From Flavobacteriaceae bacterium UBA980 (lineage in GTDB: Bacteria; Bacteroidota; Bacteroidia; Flavobacteriales; Flavobacteriaceae), in assembly GCA_002292265.1 (NCBI GenBank), contig DBBQ01000037.1, positions 1-48,523 on the forward strand: a stretch of 48,523 bases of DNA, read 5' to 3'. The position numbers were made by a program, and so were the translations under genes. Below are positions 26,008-34,964 of this stretch, piece by piece; position 1 is the stretch's first letter, and each line of letters starts with the position of its first letter. A model generated the notes under the pieces. It saw nothing but the letters and a program-made list of their open reading frames with translations, did no database searches and was not told where the DNA came from.

Positions 26008-26123
26008 ACTCTACTTTCTCTTCAAGTCCATCACAACGATTCCTTGCTAAAAGAACGTCACAATACATTTGTAAAAAGCAACTTGAGTTAGCCCTCGCTA
26101 TAACTAGTTGTACTGTGTTTAGA

Positions 26124-26429
26124 TTAACCACACCCTTCTCCTTCACTACAATCTTCTATTTTTTCCCAGCCTTCATTTTCTCCAGGAGTCTCATTAGGAT
26201 TGATATACCATTTATTCTTCCAAATTTGACAGTTGAAAACTACTTCCGTACCAGGGTTGGGATATTGATTACCCGCGGAATAAACAGGTCTTTCACAAAG
26301 TGAGACCGAACCGCCAACTCCTGCCACACAGCCTTCTGCCCCTCCTTCATAAGGCTCAAATTCAATATCATTTGCAAGTAAAACAACTTCTGATTCCGAA
26401 GTTCCGTTTAATGCTCCATAAAAGGAGCT
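26124..26429 (-). pseudogene. Fragment of a secreted protein with a CBM5/12-like domain
   Basis: An open frame of ~100 codons on the minus strand lacks a usable start; only a GTG at 26327 is in frame, and the coding look extends upstream of it to a TAA at 26432. The downstream half, from VSLCERPVYSAGNQYPNPG to EGWEKIEDC, has the pattern of carbohydrate-binding module 5/12 (chitin-binding type 3): a conserved Y-x-x-G, a central KNKWY, a PGEN loop and W-x-x-I-x-x-C. The upstream half (FYGALNGTSESEVVLLANDIEFEP) is not recognised. It sits 26 bp downstream of atpG and is probably the tail of a lost gene. Confidence 0.5.
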
Positions 26430-26454
26430 TTAACTTTTTATTTATATCCTGACA

Positions 26455-27318
26455 CTACCCATTCAACGCTTCTGCTCCCCCAACAATTTCAAGAATTTCG
26501 TTGGTAATCGCAGCCTGACGTGCTTTGTTATAAGTCAATTTGAGTTGATCTCTCAATTCTGTGGCATTATCTGTGGCTTTGTGCATTGCGGTCATTCGAG
26601 CTCCATGCTCACTGGCAAAGGAATCGCGTAAGGCTTTAAAAAATTGCATCTTTAACGACTTGGGTAACAATTCATTTACAATCTCTTCCTGACTCGGTTC
26701 AAAAATATAATCTGCACTGGAGGCAGTTTCTGTTTCTGAAACATTTACTATAGGTAGAAACGGTTCCGTTTGAACGATTTGAGTTGCCGCATTTTTGAAT
26801 CGATTGTAAACCAATACAACCTCATCATACGCTTTCTCTTCAAACTGATCCATCACCTGTTGAGCAACTTCACTAACCTTACTGTAGGTCAATTCGTCAA
26901 AGAGTGCGTCGTGACTGGAAACAACTTGATTTGTTTTGGCTAAAATTTCAGATCCTTTCTTCCCCACAGTAAGTAGAGATACCTTTTGATTGGCATAGTT
27001 TTCCGTCATGAGTTGACGGGTCTTTTTAATAATATTGGCATTGAATGCGCCACATAGTCCTCTATTTGAAGTGATGGCTACAATCAAAACGGCTTTCTTT
27101 TCCCGTACTTCCGTGTACGGGTTTTGAGCATCTCCTTCCAAAGCACCGCTAAGGTTTTGGATCAGCTCGGTCAAGGTCGAAGCATACGGACGCATGGCGG
27201 TGATGGCGTCCTGGGCCTTTTTAAGCTTTGCGGCAGACACCATTTTCATGGCGCTTGTGATTTGCATTGTCGAAGAGACCGATGTAATTCTATTCCGTAT
27301 TTCCTTGAGGTTTGCCAT
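26455..27318 (-). CDS. atpG: ATP synthase F1 subunit gamma
   Basis: A 287-residue rotor stalk subunit. Its N-terminal helix MANLKEIRNRITSVSSTMQITSAMKMVSAAKLKKAQ and C-terminal helix with KATDNATELRDQLKLTYNKARQAAITNEILEIVGGAEAL are the two ends of the antiparallel coiled coil that turns inside the alpha3beta3 ring. The middle (ITSNRGLCGAFNANI) is the gamma Rossmann-like part. Last gene of the atp operon; beta and epsilon genes do not follow. Confidence 0.97.
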   Translation of the reverse strand: MANLKEIRNRITSVSSTMQITSAMKMVSAAKLKKAQDAITAMRPYASTLTELIQNLSGALEGDAQNPYTEVREKKAVLIVAITSNRGLCGAFNANIIKKTRQLMTENYANQKVSLLTVGKKGSEILAKTNQVVSSHDALFDELTYSKVSEVAQQVMDQFEEKAYDEVVLVYNRFKNAATQIVQTEPFLPIVNVSETETASSADYIFEPSQEEIVNELLPKSLKMQFFKALRDSFASEHGARMTAMHKATDNATELRDQLKLTYNKARQAAITNEILEIVGGAEALNG

Positions 27319-27321
27319 GTT

Positions 27322-28899
27322 TTATTCGAATTGCGCTGCGGTTTCTTTTGCTACTGCGTTTAGTGTGTCTATAACCGCATCTGTCAATTTCCCTGCCTTG
27401 AGTTCAGCAAGTGTCTTTTTGTGTTTTTTGCGCAAGGTTTCGAGGTACGACTGTTCAAAAGCCTTTACGCTTTCTACTGGTAAAGAGCGCAAAAGGTTTT
27501 TTGAACCTGCATAAATGATGGCGACCTGCTCCTCCACAGTAAAGGGATCGTTTTGCGCTTGTTTTAAAATTTCCACATTGCGTTTTCCTTTTTCGATTAC
27601 ATTGAGGGTGGCTGCATCAAGATCCGAACCAAATTTGGCAAAGGCTTCCAATTCGCGAAACTGCGCTTGATCCAGTTTTAAGGTTCCTGCTACTTTTTTC
27701 ATGGACTTGATCTGTGCTGAACCTCCTACTCGCGAAACGGAAATTCCCACATTGATCGCCGGACGTACCCCAGAGTTAAAAAGATCTGACTCTAAAAAGA
27801 TCTGTCCGTCTGTAATGGAGATGACATTCGTAGGTATATAAGCCGATACATCTCCTGCTTGAGTTTCGATAATAGGCAGTGCCGTTAAGGAACCTCCTCC
27901 TTTTACTTTGTCTTTTAACGAGTCTGGGAGGTCGTTCATTTCTTTGGCGATACTGTCATCCCCTATTACTTTTGCTGCACGCTCTAGCAAACGGGAGTGA
28001 AGGTAAAAGACGTCTCCTGGGTAGGCCTCTCGTCCTGGAGGACGACGCAGTAATAGGGATACCTCACGATAGGCTACCGCTTGTTTGGACAAGTCGTCAT
28101 AAATAATCAAAGCCGGACGCCCCGTATCTCTAAAATATTCTCCAATTGCTGCTCCAGCAAAAGGTGCATAAACTTGCATGGGTGCTGGATCAGAAGCGTT
28201 GGCAGCTACTATGGTAGTGTAGGCCATAGCCCCACGGTCTTCTAATGTTTTTGCTATTCCGGCTACTGTAGAGGCTTTTTGTCCGATGGCTACATAGACA
28301 CAATATACAGGCTCTCCAGCATCGTAAAATTCTTTTTGATTTAATATTGTATCAATACAAACTGTTGTTTTCCCCGTTTGACGATCTCCGATGACCAGCT
28401 CGCGTTGTCCACGACCTACTGGGATCATTGCATCGATAGATTTAATTCCCGTTTGAAGAGGTTCGTTTACCGGTTGACGGAAAACCACACCTGGGGCTTT
28501 TCGCTCCAAAGGCATCTCGTTTAAGTCGCCTTCAATTGCTCCTTTCCCGTCAATAGGTTGTCCAAGTGTGTTCACCACACGACCTACCACACCTTCACCT
28601 ACATTGATGGAAGCAATACGCTGCGTTCTTTTTACGGTATCCCCTTCTTTTACTCCTTTAGAGGGGCCCAGTAATACCACACCCACATGATCTTCCTCTA
28701 GATTTAAAACCATTCCCTCTAGTCCTTCTTCAAAAGAGACTAATTCTCCGTATTGGGCATTGGATAGGCCGAAGACTCGGGCAATTCCATCTCCTACTTC
28801 AAGGACGGTTCCTACTTCGTCCATTGCGGAAGCGGAATTGAAGCCTTCCAATTGCTTTTTTAGTATTGCTGATACTTCAGCGGGGTTTACATCTGCCAT
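27322..28899 (-). CDS. atpA: ATP synthase F1 subunit alpha
   Basis: A 525-residue alpha subunit. Walker A GDRQTGKT is at 171-178; the region [48 protein letters not shown] is the strongly conserved nucleotide-binding core. It binds non-catalytic ATP and forms the alpha3beta3 head. It sits 3 bp before atpG and 11 bp after atpH. Confidence 0.98.
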   Translation of the reverse strand: MADVNPAEVSAILKKQLEGFNSASAMDEVGTVLEVGDGIARVFGLSNAQYGELVSFEEGLEGMVLNLEEDHVGVVLLGPSKGVKEGDTVKRTQRIASINVGEGVVGRVVNTLGQPIDGKGAIEGDLNEMPLERKAPGVVFRQPVNEPLQTGIKSIDAMIPVGRGQRELVIGDRQTGKTTVCIDTILNQKEFYDAGEPVYCVYVAIGQKASTVAGIAKTLEDRGAMAYTTIVAANASDPAPMQVYAPFAGAAIGEYFRDTGRPALIIYDDLSKQAVAYREVSLLLRRPPGREAYPGDVFYLHSRLLERAAKVIGDDSIAKEMNDLPDSLKDKVKGGGSLTALPIIETQAGDVSAYIPTNVISITDGQIFLESDLFNSGVRPAINVGISVSRVGGSAQIKSMKKVAGTLKLDQAQFRELEAFAKFGSDLDAATLNVIEKGKRNVEILKQAQNDPFTVEEQVAIIYAGSKNLLRSLPVESVKAFEQSYLETLRKKHKKTLAELKAGKLTDAVIDTLNAVAKETAAQFE

Positions 28900-28910
28900 G
28901 ATCGATATCT

Positions 28911-29456
28911 TTAGATCGTATTCTTTTTAGTTACTAATGTTTTGATTGCTTTGAGCTGATGCGCAACACTTGCATCATACTGCATATCGCCAATCTTTAA
29001 AATAAATCCTCCCAAAAGGCTTGGATCTACTTTGTTTTCAATTTGAATCTTTTGATTGGAAACAGATTTGGCCTTTTCCAATACTCTTTTTTCAAGCTCT
29101 GGAGAAAGGGGCGCTGCAGACGTGACTACGGCGGTTTGCTCCCCTTGCGCTTTCGCGAAGAGGCTAAGGTATTGCACACACGTAGCGGGCAATAACGACA
29201 AACGGTTGTTCTCTCCCAAAAGGGAAAATAACTTAGTGGTCGACTCACACGCATTTGGGAGCAGGGCTGTGACTACCGCATGCTTTTTCTCAACGGGCAG
29301 AAGGGGATTGTCTAAAGCGCTTTTCAATGTCACATTTTCGTTTAACAAAGTCCCTAACTGCCGCATGTCCTTGGCCACAATCTCTGCTGCCTTATTGTCT
29401 TGGGCAAAAGATAACGTTGCTTTGGCATAACGAAGTGCTGCGCGTGTTCTTTTCAT
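28911..29456 (-). CDS. atpH: ATP synthase F1 subunit delta
   Basis: A 181-residue delta (OSCP) subunit. The N-terminal helical bundle contains [14 protein letters not shown], and the C-terminal conserved segment is [33 protein letters not shown]. It joins the F1 head to the b stalk. It begins at the base next to the atpF stop (no gap) in the usual F-H-A order. Confidence 0.93.
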   Translation of the reverse strand: MKRTRAALRYAKATLSFAQDNKAAEIVAKDMRQLGTLLNENVTLKSALDNPLLPVEKKHAVVTALLPNACESTTKLFSLLGENNRLSLLPATCVQYLSLFAKAQGEQTAVVTSAAPLSPELEKRVLEKAKSVSNQKIQIENKVDPSLLGGFILKIGDMQYDASVAHQLKAIKTLVTKKNTI

Positions 29457-29957
29457 CTATTTTAAATCCGTGTCTTCCAACAGTTGATTGACCAACTGCA
29501 TTTGTTTTTCTTTACTCTCCAATTCATTCTGGAGAACCTTTTCTGCAATATCTAAAGCGATGGTTCCGACTTGTTGTTTCAACTCGTTTACCGCAGCCCT
29601 TTTTTCATTTTGGATCGCTTCTTGAGCTTGAGTCAAAATCTTTTGTGCTTCTTCTTGCGCTTCTGCCTTTGCCTCATTTATCATATCGGCTTTGGCTTCG
29701 CGTGCTTCTTTAAGCAAGGCTTCTTTTTCGGCTCGAGCCTCTTTTAAGATACGTTGGTTGTCCGACTGAAGACTCTGCATTTCTGCACGCGCTTCTTCAG
29801 CAGCAGCTAAAGCATCCTTGATTGAAGTTTCCCGTTCATTGACCGAGTCTAGTATGGGTTTCCATGCAAATTTTTTCAGTAGAAATAACAGGCCTACAAA
29901 AATTGCCGTTTGCCATACAAACAAGCCTAATGAAAATTCACTAATTAATTTTTCCAT
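29457..29957 (-). CDS. atpF: ATP synthase F0 subunit b
   Basis: A 166-residue b subunit: a short N-terminus, one membrane helix (LGLFVWQTAIFVGLLFLLKKFAW, residues ~10-32) and a long polar coiled coil rich in Ala, Glu, Lys (DALAAAEEARAEMQSLQ on to the end). It forms the peripheral stalk. It follows atpE by 42 bp. Confidence 0.94.
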   Translation of the reverse strand: MEKLISEFSLGLFVWQTAIFVGLLFLLKKFAWKPILDSVNERETSIKDALAAAEEARAEMQSLQSDNQRILKEARAEKEALLKEAREAKADMINEAKAEAQEEAQKILTQAQEAIQNEKRAAVNELKQQVGTIALDIAEKVLQNELESKEKQMQLVNQLLEDTDLK

Positions 29958-29999
29958 CGTTTAAAACCTTAGGTTAATACAGCCTTAAAGGCCCTTAGA

Positions 30000-30191
30000 T
30001 TACACTGCAAATAAAGCAGCAAATCCAATTCCCTCTACAAGAGCTGCAGCAATTAACATCGCTGTTTGAATTTTACCGTACGCATCGGGTTGACGACCGA
30101 TCGCCTCCATTGCAGAACCACCGATTCTACCGATACCCATACCTACACCGATTACTACTAAACCGGCACCTACCATTACTGGAATTTCCAT
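30000..30191 (-). CDS. atpE: ATP synthase F0 subunit c
   Basis: A 63-residue two-helix proteolipid. The polar loop IGRQPDAYGK carries the RQP motif; the ion-binding carboxylate is Glu53 in ALVEGIGFAALF of the second helix. I see no sodium-type Gln in the first helix, so protons are the likely ion. It lies 55 bp after atpB. Confidence 0.96.
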   Translation of the reverse strand: MEIPVMVGAGLVVIGVGMGIGRIGGSAMEAIGRQPDAYGKIQTAMLIAAALVEGIGFAALFAV

Positions 30192-30246
30192 ATTCTAAAA
30201 TTTAAATTAAACATTCTCTTTTTTGACACAACTAGGGTGTTTAAGG

Positions 30247-31347
30247 TTAATGATGCTCGTGTTCTTCTGCGGCAAAACCGAAATAAAGCGCAGAAAGCAT
30301 CGTGAAAATATACGCTTGTAACAACGCAACTAACAATTCTATAATTGAGATGGCAAAGGCCAGTCCAAAGGACAAGGGACTCCCCAACCAACTTTTAAAA
30401 ATAAACATCAACCCAATCAAACTCATCAATACGATATGTCCTGCCTGCATATTGGCATACAAACGAATCAAAAGTGAAAAGGGCTTGATAAAAATTCCCA
30501 AAACTTCGATGGGAATTAAAATAATGTACAACGGTATTTTGGCATACCACTTCATAGACCCGCCTAGGGGATCAAAAATATGAAGCCAGTAATCTTTTGT
30601 TCCCGTAAGGTTTGTAATCAAAAAGGTTAATAAAGCCAACCCAAAAGTAACCGCAATATTTCCTGTAACATTTACACCCAACGGGGTAAGCCCCAAAAGA
30701 TTTAAAAACCAAATGAAAAAGAAAATAGTCAGCAAGAAGTTCATGTATTTTCCGTATTTCTTTTCCCCGATGTTAGGCCGAGCTATATCGTCTCGGATGT
30801 ACAAAACAATTGGTTCAAAAAAACGTCCGATCCCTGCTGGCACCCCACCTGTTTTGGTATAGGACTTGGCAAGGCTCGTAAAAAGGTAAAACATCAATAC
30901 AGCAATCAAAAACATACTCGCCACTCCCTTAGTAATGGAAAGATCTATAGGAGCTACATTTGTGGCGTGTTGCGATTCGTCGTAGTTAATAGTTCCTGCG
31001 GCGTCCGTTTTGTAAATTTTCCCATGATCCAGTTTGTAATAATTCGACCCTACCTGTGCAACCTCTTCTCCATGGTGGAGCTTGGAAGAAGAAAAAATTT
31101 GAAGCCCGTTATCCAAAAGTATTACGGGAAGTGGGATTCCGATGTAAACGTGTTCGCCAGAAGCATCGGTATAAGAAAACAGACTAAAATCATAGGCGTC
31201 TTCTAAGTGATGCGAGATGTATTCTTTAATTTCTGTCTTTAAATCTTCGGAAGATTTGCTGTCTTTCGCTTGTAGAAAAAAGGGTGTCAAAAACAACGCA
31301 AAGAGCAATACTAAATTGGCGTTGGTTTTGATTTGCATAGACAGCAT
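30247..31347 (-). CDS. atpB: ATP synthase F0 subunit a
   Basis: A 366-residue a subunit, longer than in most bacteria because of a signal-like N-terminus and an extra ~100-residue periplasmic part (SEDLKTEIKEYISHHLEDAYDFSLFSYTDASGEHVY), as is usual in Bacteroidota. The conserved Arg segment SLLIRLYANMQAGHIVL of the proton path is present. The C-terminus is His-rich (EEHEHH). A second in-frame ATG is at 31338. First gene of the a-c-b-delta-alpha-gamma block and preceded by its own promoter. Confidence 0.95.
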   Translation of the reverse strand: MLSMQIKTNANLVLLFALFLTPFFLQAKDSKSSEDLKTEIKEYISHHLEDAYDFSLFSYTDASGEHVYIGIPLPVILLDNGLQIFSSSKLHHGEEVAQVGSNYYKLDHGKIYKTDAAGTINYDESQHATNVAPIDLSITKGVASMFLIAVLMFYLFTSLAKSYTKTGGVPAGIGRFFEPIVLYIRDDIARPNIGEKKYGKYMNFLLTIFFFIWFLNLLGLTPLGVNVTGNIAVTFGLALLTFLITNLTGTKDYWLHIFDPLGGSMKWYAKIPLYIILIPIEVLGIFIKPFSLLIRLYANMQAGHIVLMSLIGLMFIFKSWLGSPLSFGLAFAISIIELLVALLQAYIFTMLSALYFGFAAEEHEHH

Positions 31348-31380
31348 AAAACATTGGTTTAAATCGTGTTTTTAGCGCTG

Positions 31381-31411
31381 CAAATGTAAGGCTTTCGCAG
31401 AAATAAAGAAA
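31381..31411 (-). promoter_or_regulatory. Promoter of the atpBEFHAG operon
   Basis: On the minus strand TTT, a 20-nt spacer and TACATTTG (complement at 31381-31388), 33 bp before the atpB start. The -7 box matches the consensus exactly. Confidence 0.7.
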
Positions 31412-31501
31412 CTTTTAAATGTTTTTTTAAACTTCTTTTTTGATTGATTCTATGTCTCGAGATCGCCCTTTAGATAACATCTTTCACAAAACCCTTTTGA
31501 T

Positions 31502-31861
31502 TTAATTGAATCGCCTTGCTAAAAAAATAATTTCTGCGAGTAAGCCCAAGGCATAGGGAACAAAAAACATGAAAAACTCGTTCCGTGTCACGGTCCCATC
31601 CAATTGGAATTGGGGATGAAAAAAGAGAAAATAAACAATCAACTTTAATGCAACCGTAATCAAATACAGGTTTGCCAAGTTGTTGTTGTTTTTCCGCATT
31701 CCAATACCCAAAAGAAGTAAAGCTGCTATTGCCAAAACGGCGTTGATGGTATAACTTTGAATAAGAAAAGTCTGAGCCTGAGGGAACACTTGAAGATGAA
31801 TGCTAAAAACAAGTCCTAGGGTGACAAAAAAAATGAAGGTGTAGGTTAAATTTTTTCTCAT
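31502..31861 (-). CDS. Small membrane protein next to ATP synthase (DUF6168-like)
   Basis: A 119-residue protein with four transmembrane helices (YTFIFFVTLGLVFSI, NAVLAIAALLLLGIGM, NLYLITVALKLIVYFLFF, FMFFVPYALGLLAEIIFLA). Size, helix count and position suggest the AtpI-type assembly helper seen beside F-ATPase genes of Bacteroidota; I take it for the DUF6168 family but cannot verify. The ATG at 31861 immediately follows the atpZ stop. An open extension upstream to 31903 overlaps atpZ and is unlikely. Confidence 0.65.
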   Translation of the reverse strand: MRKNLTYTFIFFVTLGLVFSIHLQVFPQAQTFLIQSYTINAVLAIAALLLLGIGMRKNNNNLANLYLITVALKLIVYFLFFHPQFQLDGTVTRNEFFMFFVPYALGLLAEIIFLARRFN

Positions 31862-31863
31862 TA

Positions 31864-32076
31864 TTAATTCCAAAAGCGTTTGCTTTGTTTGTAAATGGTC
31901 CAAAGAATCACGACCAGGCCCAAACTGCTAAAAAGCAGTCCAAACTGGTTTTCTGAGGATTGAAATTTTTGGTCTAAATATTGCCCTAAACGGATGCTTG
32001 CCCACATGATTAGGGCGATTTGAAAAGCGAGACTAGAGAATATTAGCCACTGGTTCGGCTTCCTCCTCTTTTTCAT
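31864..32076 (-). CDS. AtpZ/AtpI-family protein
   Basis: A 70-residue protein with two membrane helices (WLIFSSLAFQIALIMWASIRLG and FGLLFSSLGLVVILWTIYK) and the Gln/Arg/Gly pattern of AtpZ, which helps magnesium or calcium handling and c-ring assembly for ATP synthase. It overlaps the 3' end of the bactofilin gene by 44 bp in another frame. Confidence 0.8.
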   Translation of the reverse strand: MKKRRKPNQWLIFSSLAFQIALIMWASIRLGQYLDQKFQSSENQFGLLFSSLGLVVILWTIYKQSKRFWN

Positions 32077-32443
32077 TGACTTTTTTTAGCTTTTTAACGC
32101 CGTCTTCGGCAGAATGCATGGAACAATTTGCATTAAAGGTTGCACCCGACTCTACAATTAATTTTTGAATGCGAACTTTCCCTTTTAGATTAGAACCCGT
32201 TTTTAAATTCAGTGTCCCTGAAACCGTGAGTTCCCCATCAAATGTTCCTTCGACATCGGCGTTACCGCACAATACTGTTCCCTTTACCTTTGCGTCTTTT
32301 CCAAAAATCACTTTGCCTGTGGTGACTACTTCTCCTTCCACAGTTCCATCAATTCGGATGTCTGTTTTTGAATGGATCGCCCCTTTGAAAATTGTGTTTT
32401 TTTCAATTTTACTATACTGTCCGTTATTGTCTGTTCCTCTCAT
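32033..32443 (-). CDS. Bactofilin (polymer-forming cytoskeletal protein)
   Basis: A 136-residue bactofilin. The middle (residues ~20-105) is a repeated right-handed beta-helix: FKGAIHSKTDIRIDGTVEGEVVTTGKVIFGKDAKVKGTVLCGNADVEG. The termini are short and polar. Bactofilins make filaments that place cell-wall and surface machinery. It overlaps sprE by 4 bp upstream and atpZ by 44 bp downstream. That chain of overlaps puts sprE, bactofilin and the ATP synthase helpers in one transcription unit. Confidence 0.92.
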   Translation of the reverse strand: MRGTDNNGQYSKIEKNTIFKGAIHSKTDIRIDGTVEGEVVTTGKVIFGKDAKVKGTVLCGNADVEGTFDGELTVSGTLNLKTGSNLKGKVRIQKLIVESGATFNANCSMHSAEDGVKKLKKVNEKEEEAEPVANIL

Positions 32444-34911
32444 TTAATTGTGTTTATCCACGTTTTGTTTTTCATGTACTCACGATATTGGGAAGCCAAA
32501 GTTACAAAATTATCATTTTGCACAGTAGTACTGTTGTAGCGTTCCTGTTGTATCTTCCAATTTTCGATCTCTTTGGGGTCGCGAATACCGTGAACCACTA
32601 CAAAAACAAACTCTTTATTGTAGGCATCCAAACTCACACTCCAAAATCTATTGTACGTTTTAACTTCTGTTCCTAGTACGGTTAAAAATTTCTGTGCGTT
32701 TTCCTTTTCAGTTATGGGAAAAGGAAACACCCATTTGTAATTTTTATATATAACTCCGGTTTCTTCCAAATCATTGAGCGCTTCTATCTCTGCCAAAAGA
32801 GCTTTTGCTTGTATCCCTTCTTCAACGGCACTAAAATTTGTCGCCACTTCATTCAATGATGCTTTCCAAGCTGCAACTCCATTTAACCGTCCTAGGGTGT
32901 GGGCTTTAAGCAAATTAATTTTAGGTTCAATAGGGCTTCCACTTGCCAGAACGGTCAGCTCCTCTAGGGATTCTAAGGTTTCTAAAAGTTGTTGGTTTTC
33001 GAATAAGTCCAGTGCTTTGGCATATAAGGTTTCAGGTGTAATCATTCCTGAGGTATCGTAATTTTCAGGATCTGACAACAACCGTGCAAAGGGCGTCTCC
33101 GGATAATTTGTAATCAATTGTTGTTTGTACGTATTCGCATTTGTGGATTCCTCTTGCTCTTCCATTCGGTAAAGGTGGTAGAGCGCTTGCACAGCGATCT
33201 CATCTGTCGGGTCTAAGGACAATACTTTTTGCAGGCGTTGTTGCGCCAAAGGAAAGTCATTAAACTTTTCTTTATAAATCATTCCCAACTGTAAATACGC
33301 TTTTTGGTTGAGCAGGATCAGGCTGTCTTTCTCCCTCTCTGTTTTGGGCAATTCCGCAATAAAACTTTCTGGAGTTTCTTGAATAATTGATGCCGTACCC
33401 TCTTTCAAAAGTTCGCCATTTTCTTCTTCGAGGCTTAGATTTATAATCGCACTGGCACTTCTCCAATTGTCCACATTGGGACGGTTTCCCCAATTGGCCA
33501 AATAGGTTTGTTTCCCTTGAAGAAGTTGGTTCGGGTTGTAAAAATAAAAAGCGGTTTTTGTACGGTTTAAAAATTGAAATCTTTTTTCGGCATTATCTTC
33601 TTGGAGTTGCAAGATTTCTTTTTGTTGCTTTTCTTCAATATAGTTTTCAAAATAGACCAACTGTTCCGCTTGTGTCAAAGACATAAGCCCTAAAAGGCTA
33701 TCCGTATCCCGAACGGTTTTTTCATACGCGATGACCTCTTCCAAATTGTCTCGTTTTCTTTTTAATTTTTTATAGGCTGTCATTTTTTCGTCAAAAAGAG
33801 GCAGTAATTTATCTAAGAAGCTTCCAGATTTCAGATAGGCCCCTTTTGCAAAATGATAGTCGGCGAGATCTTGAAAATTTTCGATCTCCGTGTACGAATC
33901 CAAAAAAGTCGATGTCATAGACTTGTTAAAATAATCTAGCGCAAGGCTGTCTTGATTTTGTTGTAAATAGAGCTTTGCAATCGCTCGATTTAATACGTGT
34001 TCAAATGGCTGATTTTCATAGTTCTTCAATAGTTTTTGCATCGCTCCGACACGTTCTTCAAAACCCATTTCCTCCTCTTCCATTCGGGTTTTGATTTCCG
34101 CTTGAATTAAAAATTTTCTGGGTGCTTTCCTTTTTAATGCCAGAATCTCCGAATAGGCCCATTGCGCAGAATCTCTTTTGTCAAAGCTTTCAAAAAGTTG
34201 TCCTGTAATGAATAAATACCGTGCCTTATTTACCCTTTTAGGTTCTTTCAAAGCGGCTCTTTTGATATAAAAAGATGCGGAATCCAATTGCTTTAAATTT
34301 ATATAGGCATCGGCAAGAGTGGCATTGGCCTGAGGATAAAATCGATTGTTTGGAACTAAGGATCGTGCAAGAGGCGTCAAATTGTCAATAGCAAGCTCTA
34401 CATTCCGCAAACGGATGTTTGTTTTTTCTCTCCATATTTTTCCCTCTACATAATTGGACGGATTTGCCCCGCTCTCTAAAAGATAATTAAAAGCTTCCAA
34501 GGCTGGGGAAAAACGACGGTCAAAATAGCGGGCTTTTCCCAAAAGGAGATAGGCCTCATCCATTTGACTATTGTACTGGATTTCATTGATGTTCATGGAA
34601 TGCTTCTGAATACTTTTTACCGCTTTTTCTTCGGCGCGATCAAAGCCGGGAACAATCGTCGTATCATCGATGTTTTCCCCACGTAAATTAATCGGTTCTA
34701 CAGGAAGTAGTTCATAAAAATTGTCTTCAAACGCTTCTTCTAAAATGGCTTCTCCTACAGTAAAGGCTTCTTTTCCATTAAACAATACGTTGTATTTGGT
34801 TGTCAAAGCGTGATAGCCTTGATTCAATACTCCCTTTTTTGTTGTACTACAAGACAGCAAAGAAAAAAAGAACAATGTAGTAAACAAAAAAGTGTAAGGC
34901 CTTAAAAACAT
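32440..34911 (-). CDS. sprE: Type IX secretion/gliding lipoprotein SprE (PorW)
   Basis: An 823-residue lipoprotein (lipobox LLSC, lipidated Cys21). After STTKKGVLNQGYHALTTKYNVLFNGKEAF, typical of the SprE/PorW N-terminus, the body is a chain of TPR-like helical repeats (LLLGKARYFDRRFSPALEAFNYLL, ANATLADAYINLKQLDSASFYIKRAAL and others). The C-terminus has FLTVLGTEVKTYNRFWSVSLDAYNKEFVFVVVHGI. SprE/PorW is needed for type IX secretion and gliding, probably linking the PorKN ring to the outer membrane. It overlaps bactofilin by 4 bp. Confidence 0.9.
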   Translation of the reverse strand: MFLRPYTFLFTTLFFFSLLSCSTTKKGVLNQGYHALTTKYNVLFNGKEAFTVGEAILEEAFEDNFYELLPVEPINLRGENIDDTTIVPGFDRAEEKAVKSIQKHSMNINEIQYNSQMDEAYLLLGKARYFDRRFSPALEAFNYLLESGANPSNYVEGKIWREKTNIRLRNVELAIDNLTPLARSLVPNNRFYPQANATLADAYINLKQLDSASFYIKRAALKEPKRVNKARYLFITGQLFESFDKRDSAQWAYSEILALKRKAPRKFLIQAEIKTRMEEEEMGFEERVGAMQKLLKNYENQPFEHVLNRAIAKLYLQQNQDSLALDYFNKSMTSTFLDSYTEIENFQDLADYHFAKGAYLKSGSFLDKLLPLFDEKMTAYKKLKRKRDNLEEVIAYEKTVRDTDSLLGLMSLTQAEQLVYFENYIEEKQQKEILQLQEDNAEKRFQFLNRTKTAFYFYNPNQLLQGKQTYLANWGNRPNVDNWRSASAIINLSLEEENGELLKEGTASIIQETPESFIAELPKTEREKDSLILLNQKAYLQLGMIYKEKFNDFPLAQQRLQKVLSLDPTDEIAVQALYHLYRMEEQEESTNANTYKQQLITNYPETPFARLLSDPENYDTSGMITPETLYAKALDLFENQQLLETLESLEELTVLASGSPIEPKINLLKAHTLGRLNGVAAWKASLNEVATNFSAVEEGIQAKALLAEIEALNDLEETGVIYKNYKWVFPFPITEKENAQKFLTVLGTEVKTYNRFWSVSLDAYNKEFVFVVVHGIRDPKEIENWKIQQERYNSTTVQNDNFVTLASQYREYMKNKTWINTIK

Positions 34912-34964
34912 CGGTGTAAGCTTGCTAGATAATAACTGAAAAAGAGGGCTTTTAGTATATTTCT

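Noticed and set aside
26004..26303. Plus-strand open frame of 99 codons after glycerate kinase
   Set aside because: The minus strand of the same stretch encodes a clear CBM5/12-like pattern, while this frame has no recognisable features.
26408..26430. Hairpin GCTCC/GGAGC downstream of atpG as a terminator
   Set aside because: Only a five-base stem and no T-run after it on the minus strand, so it is not a convincing intrinsic terminator.
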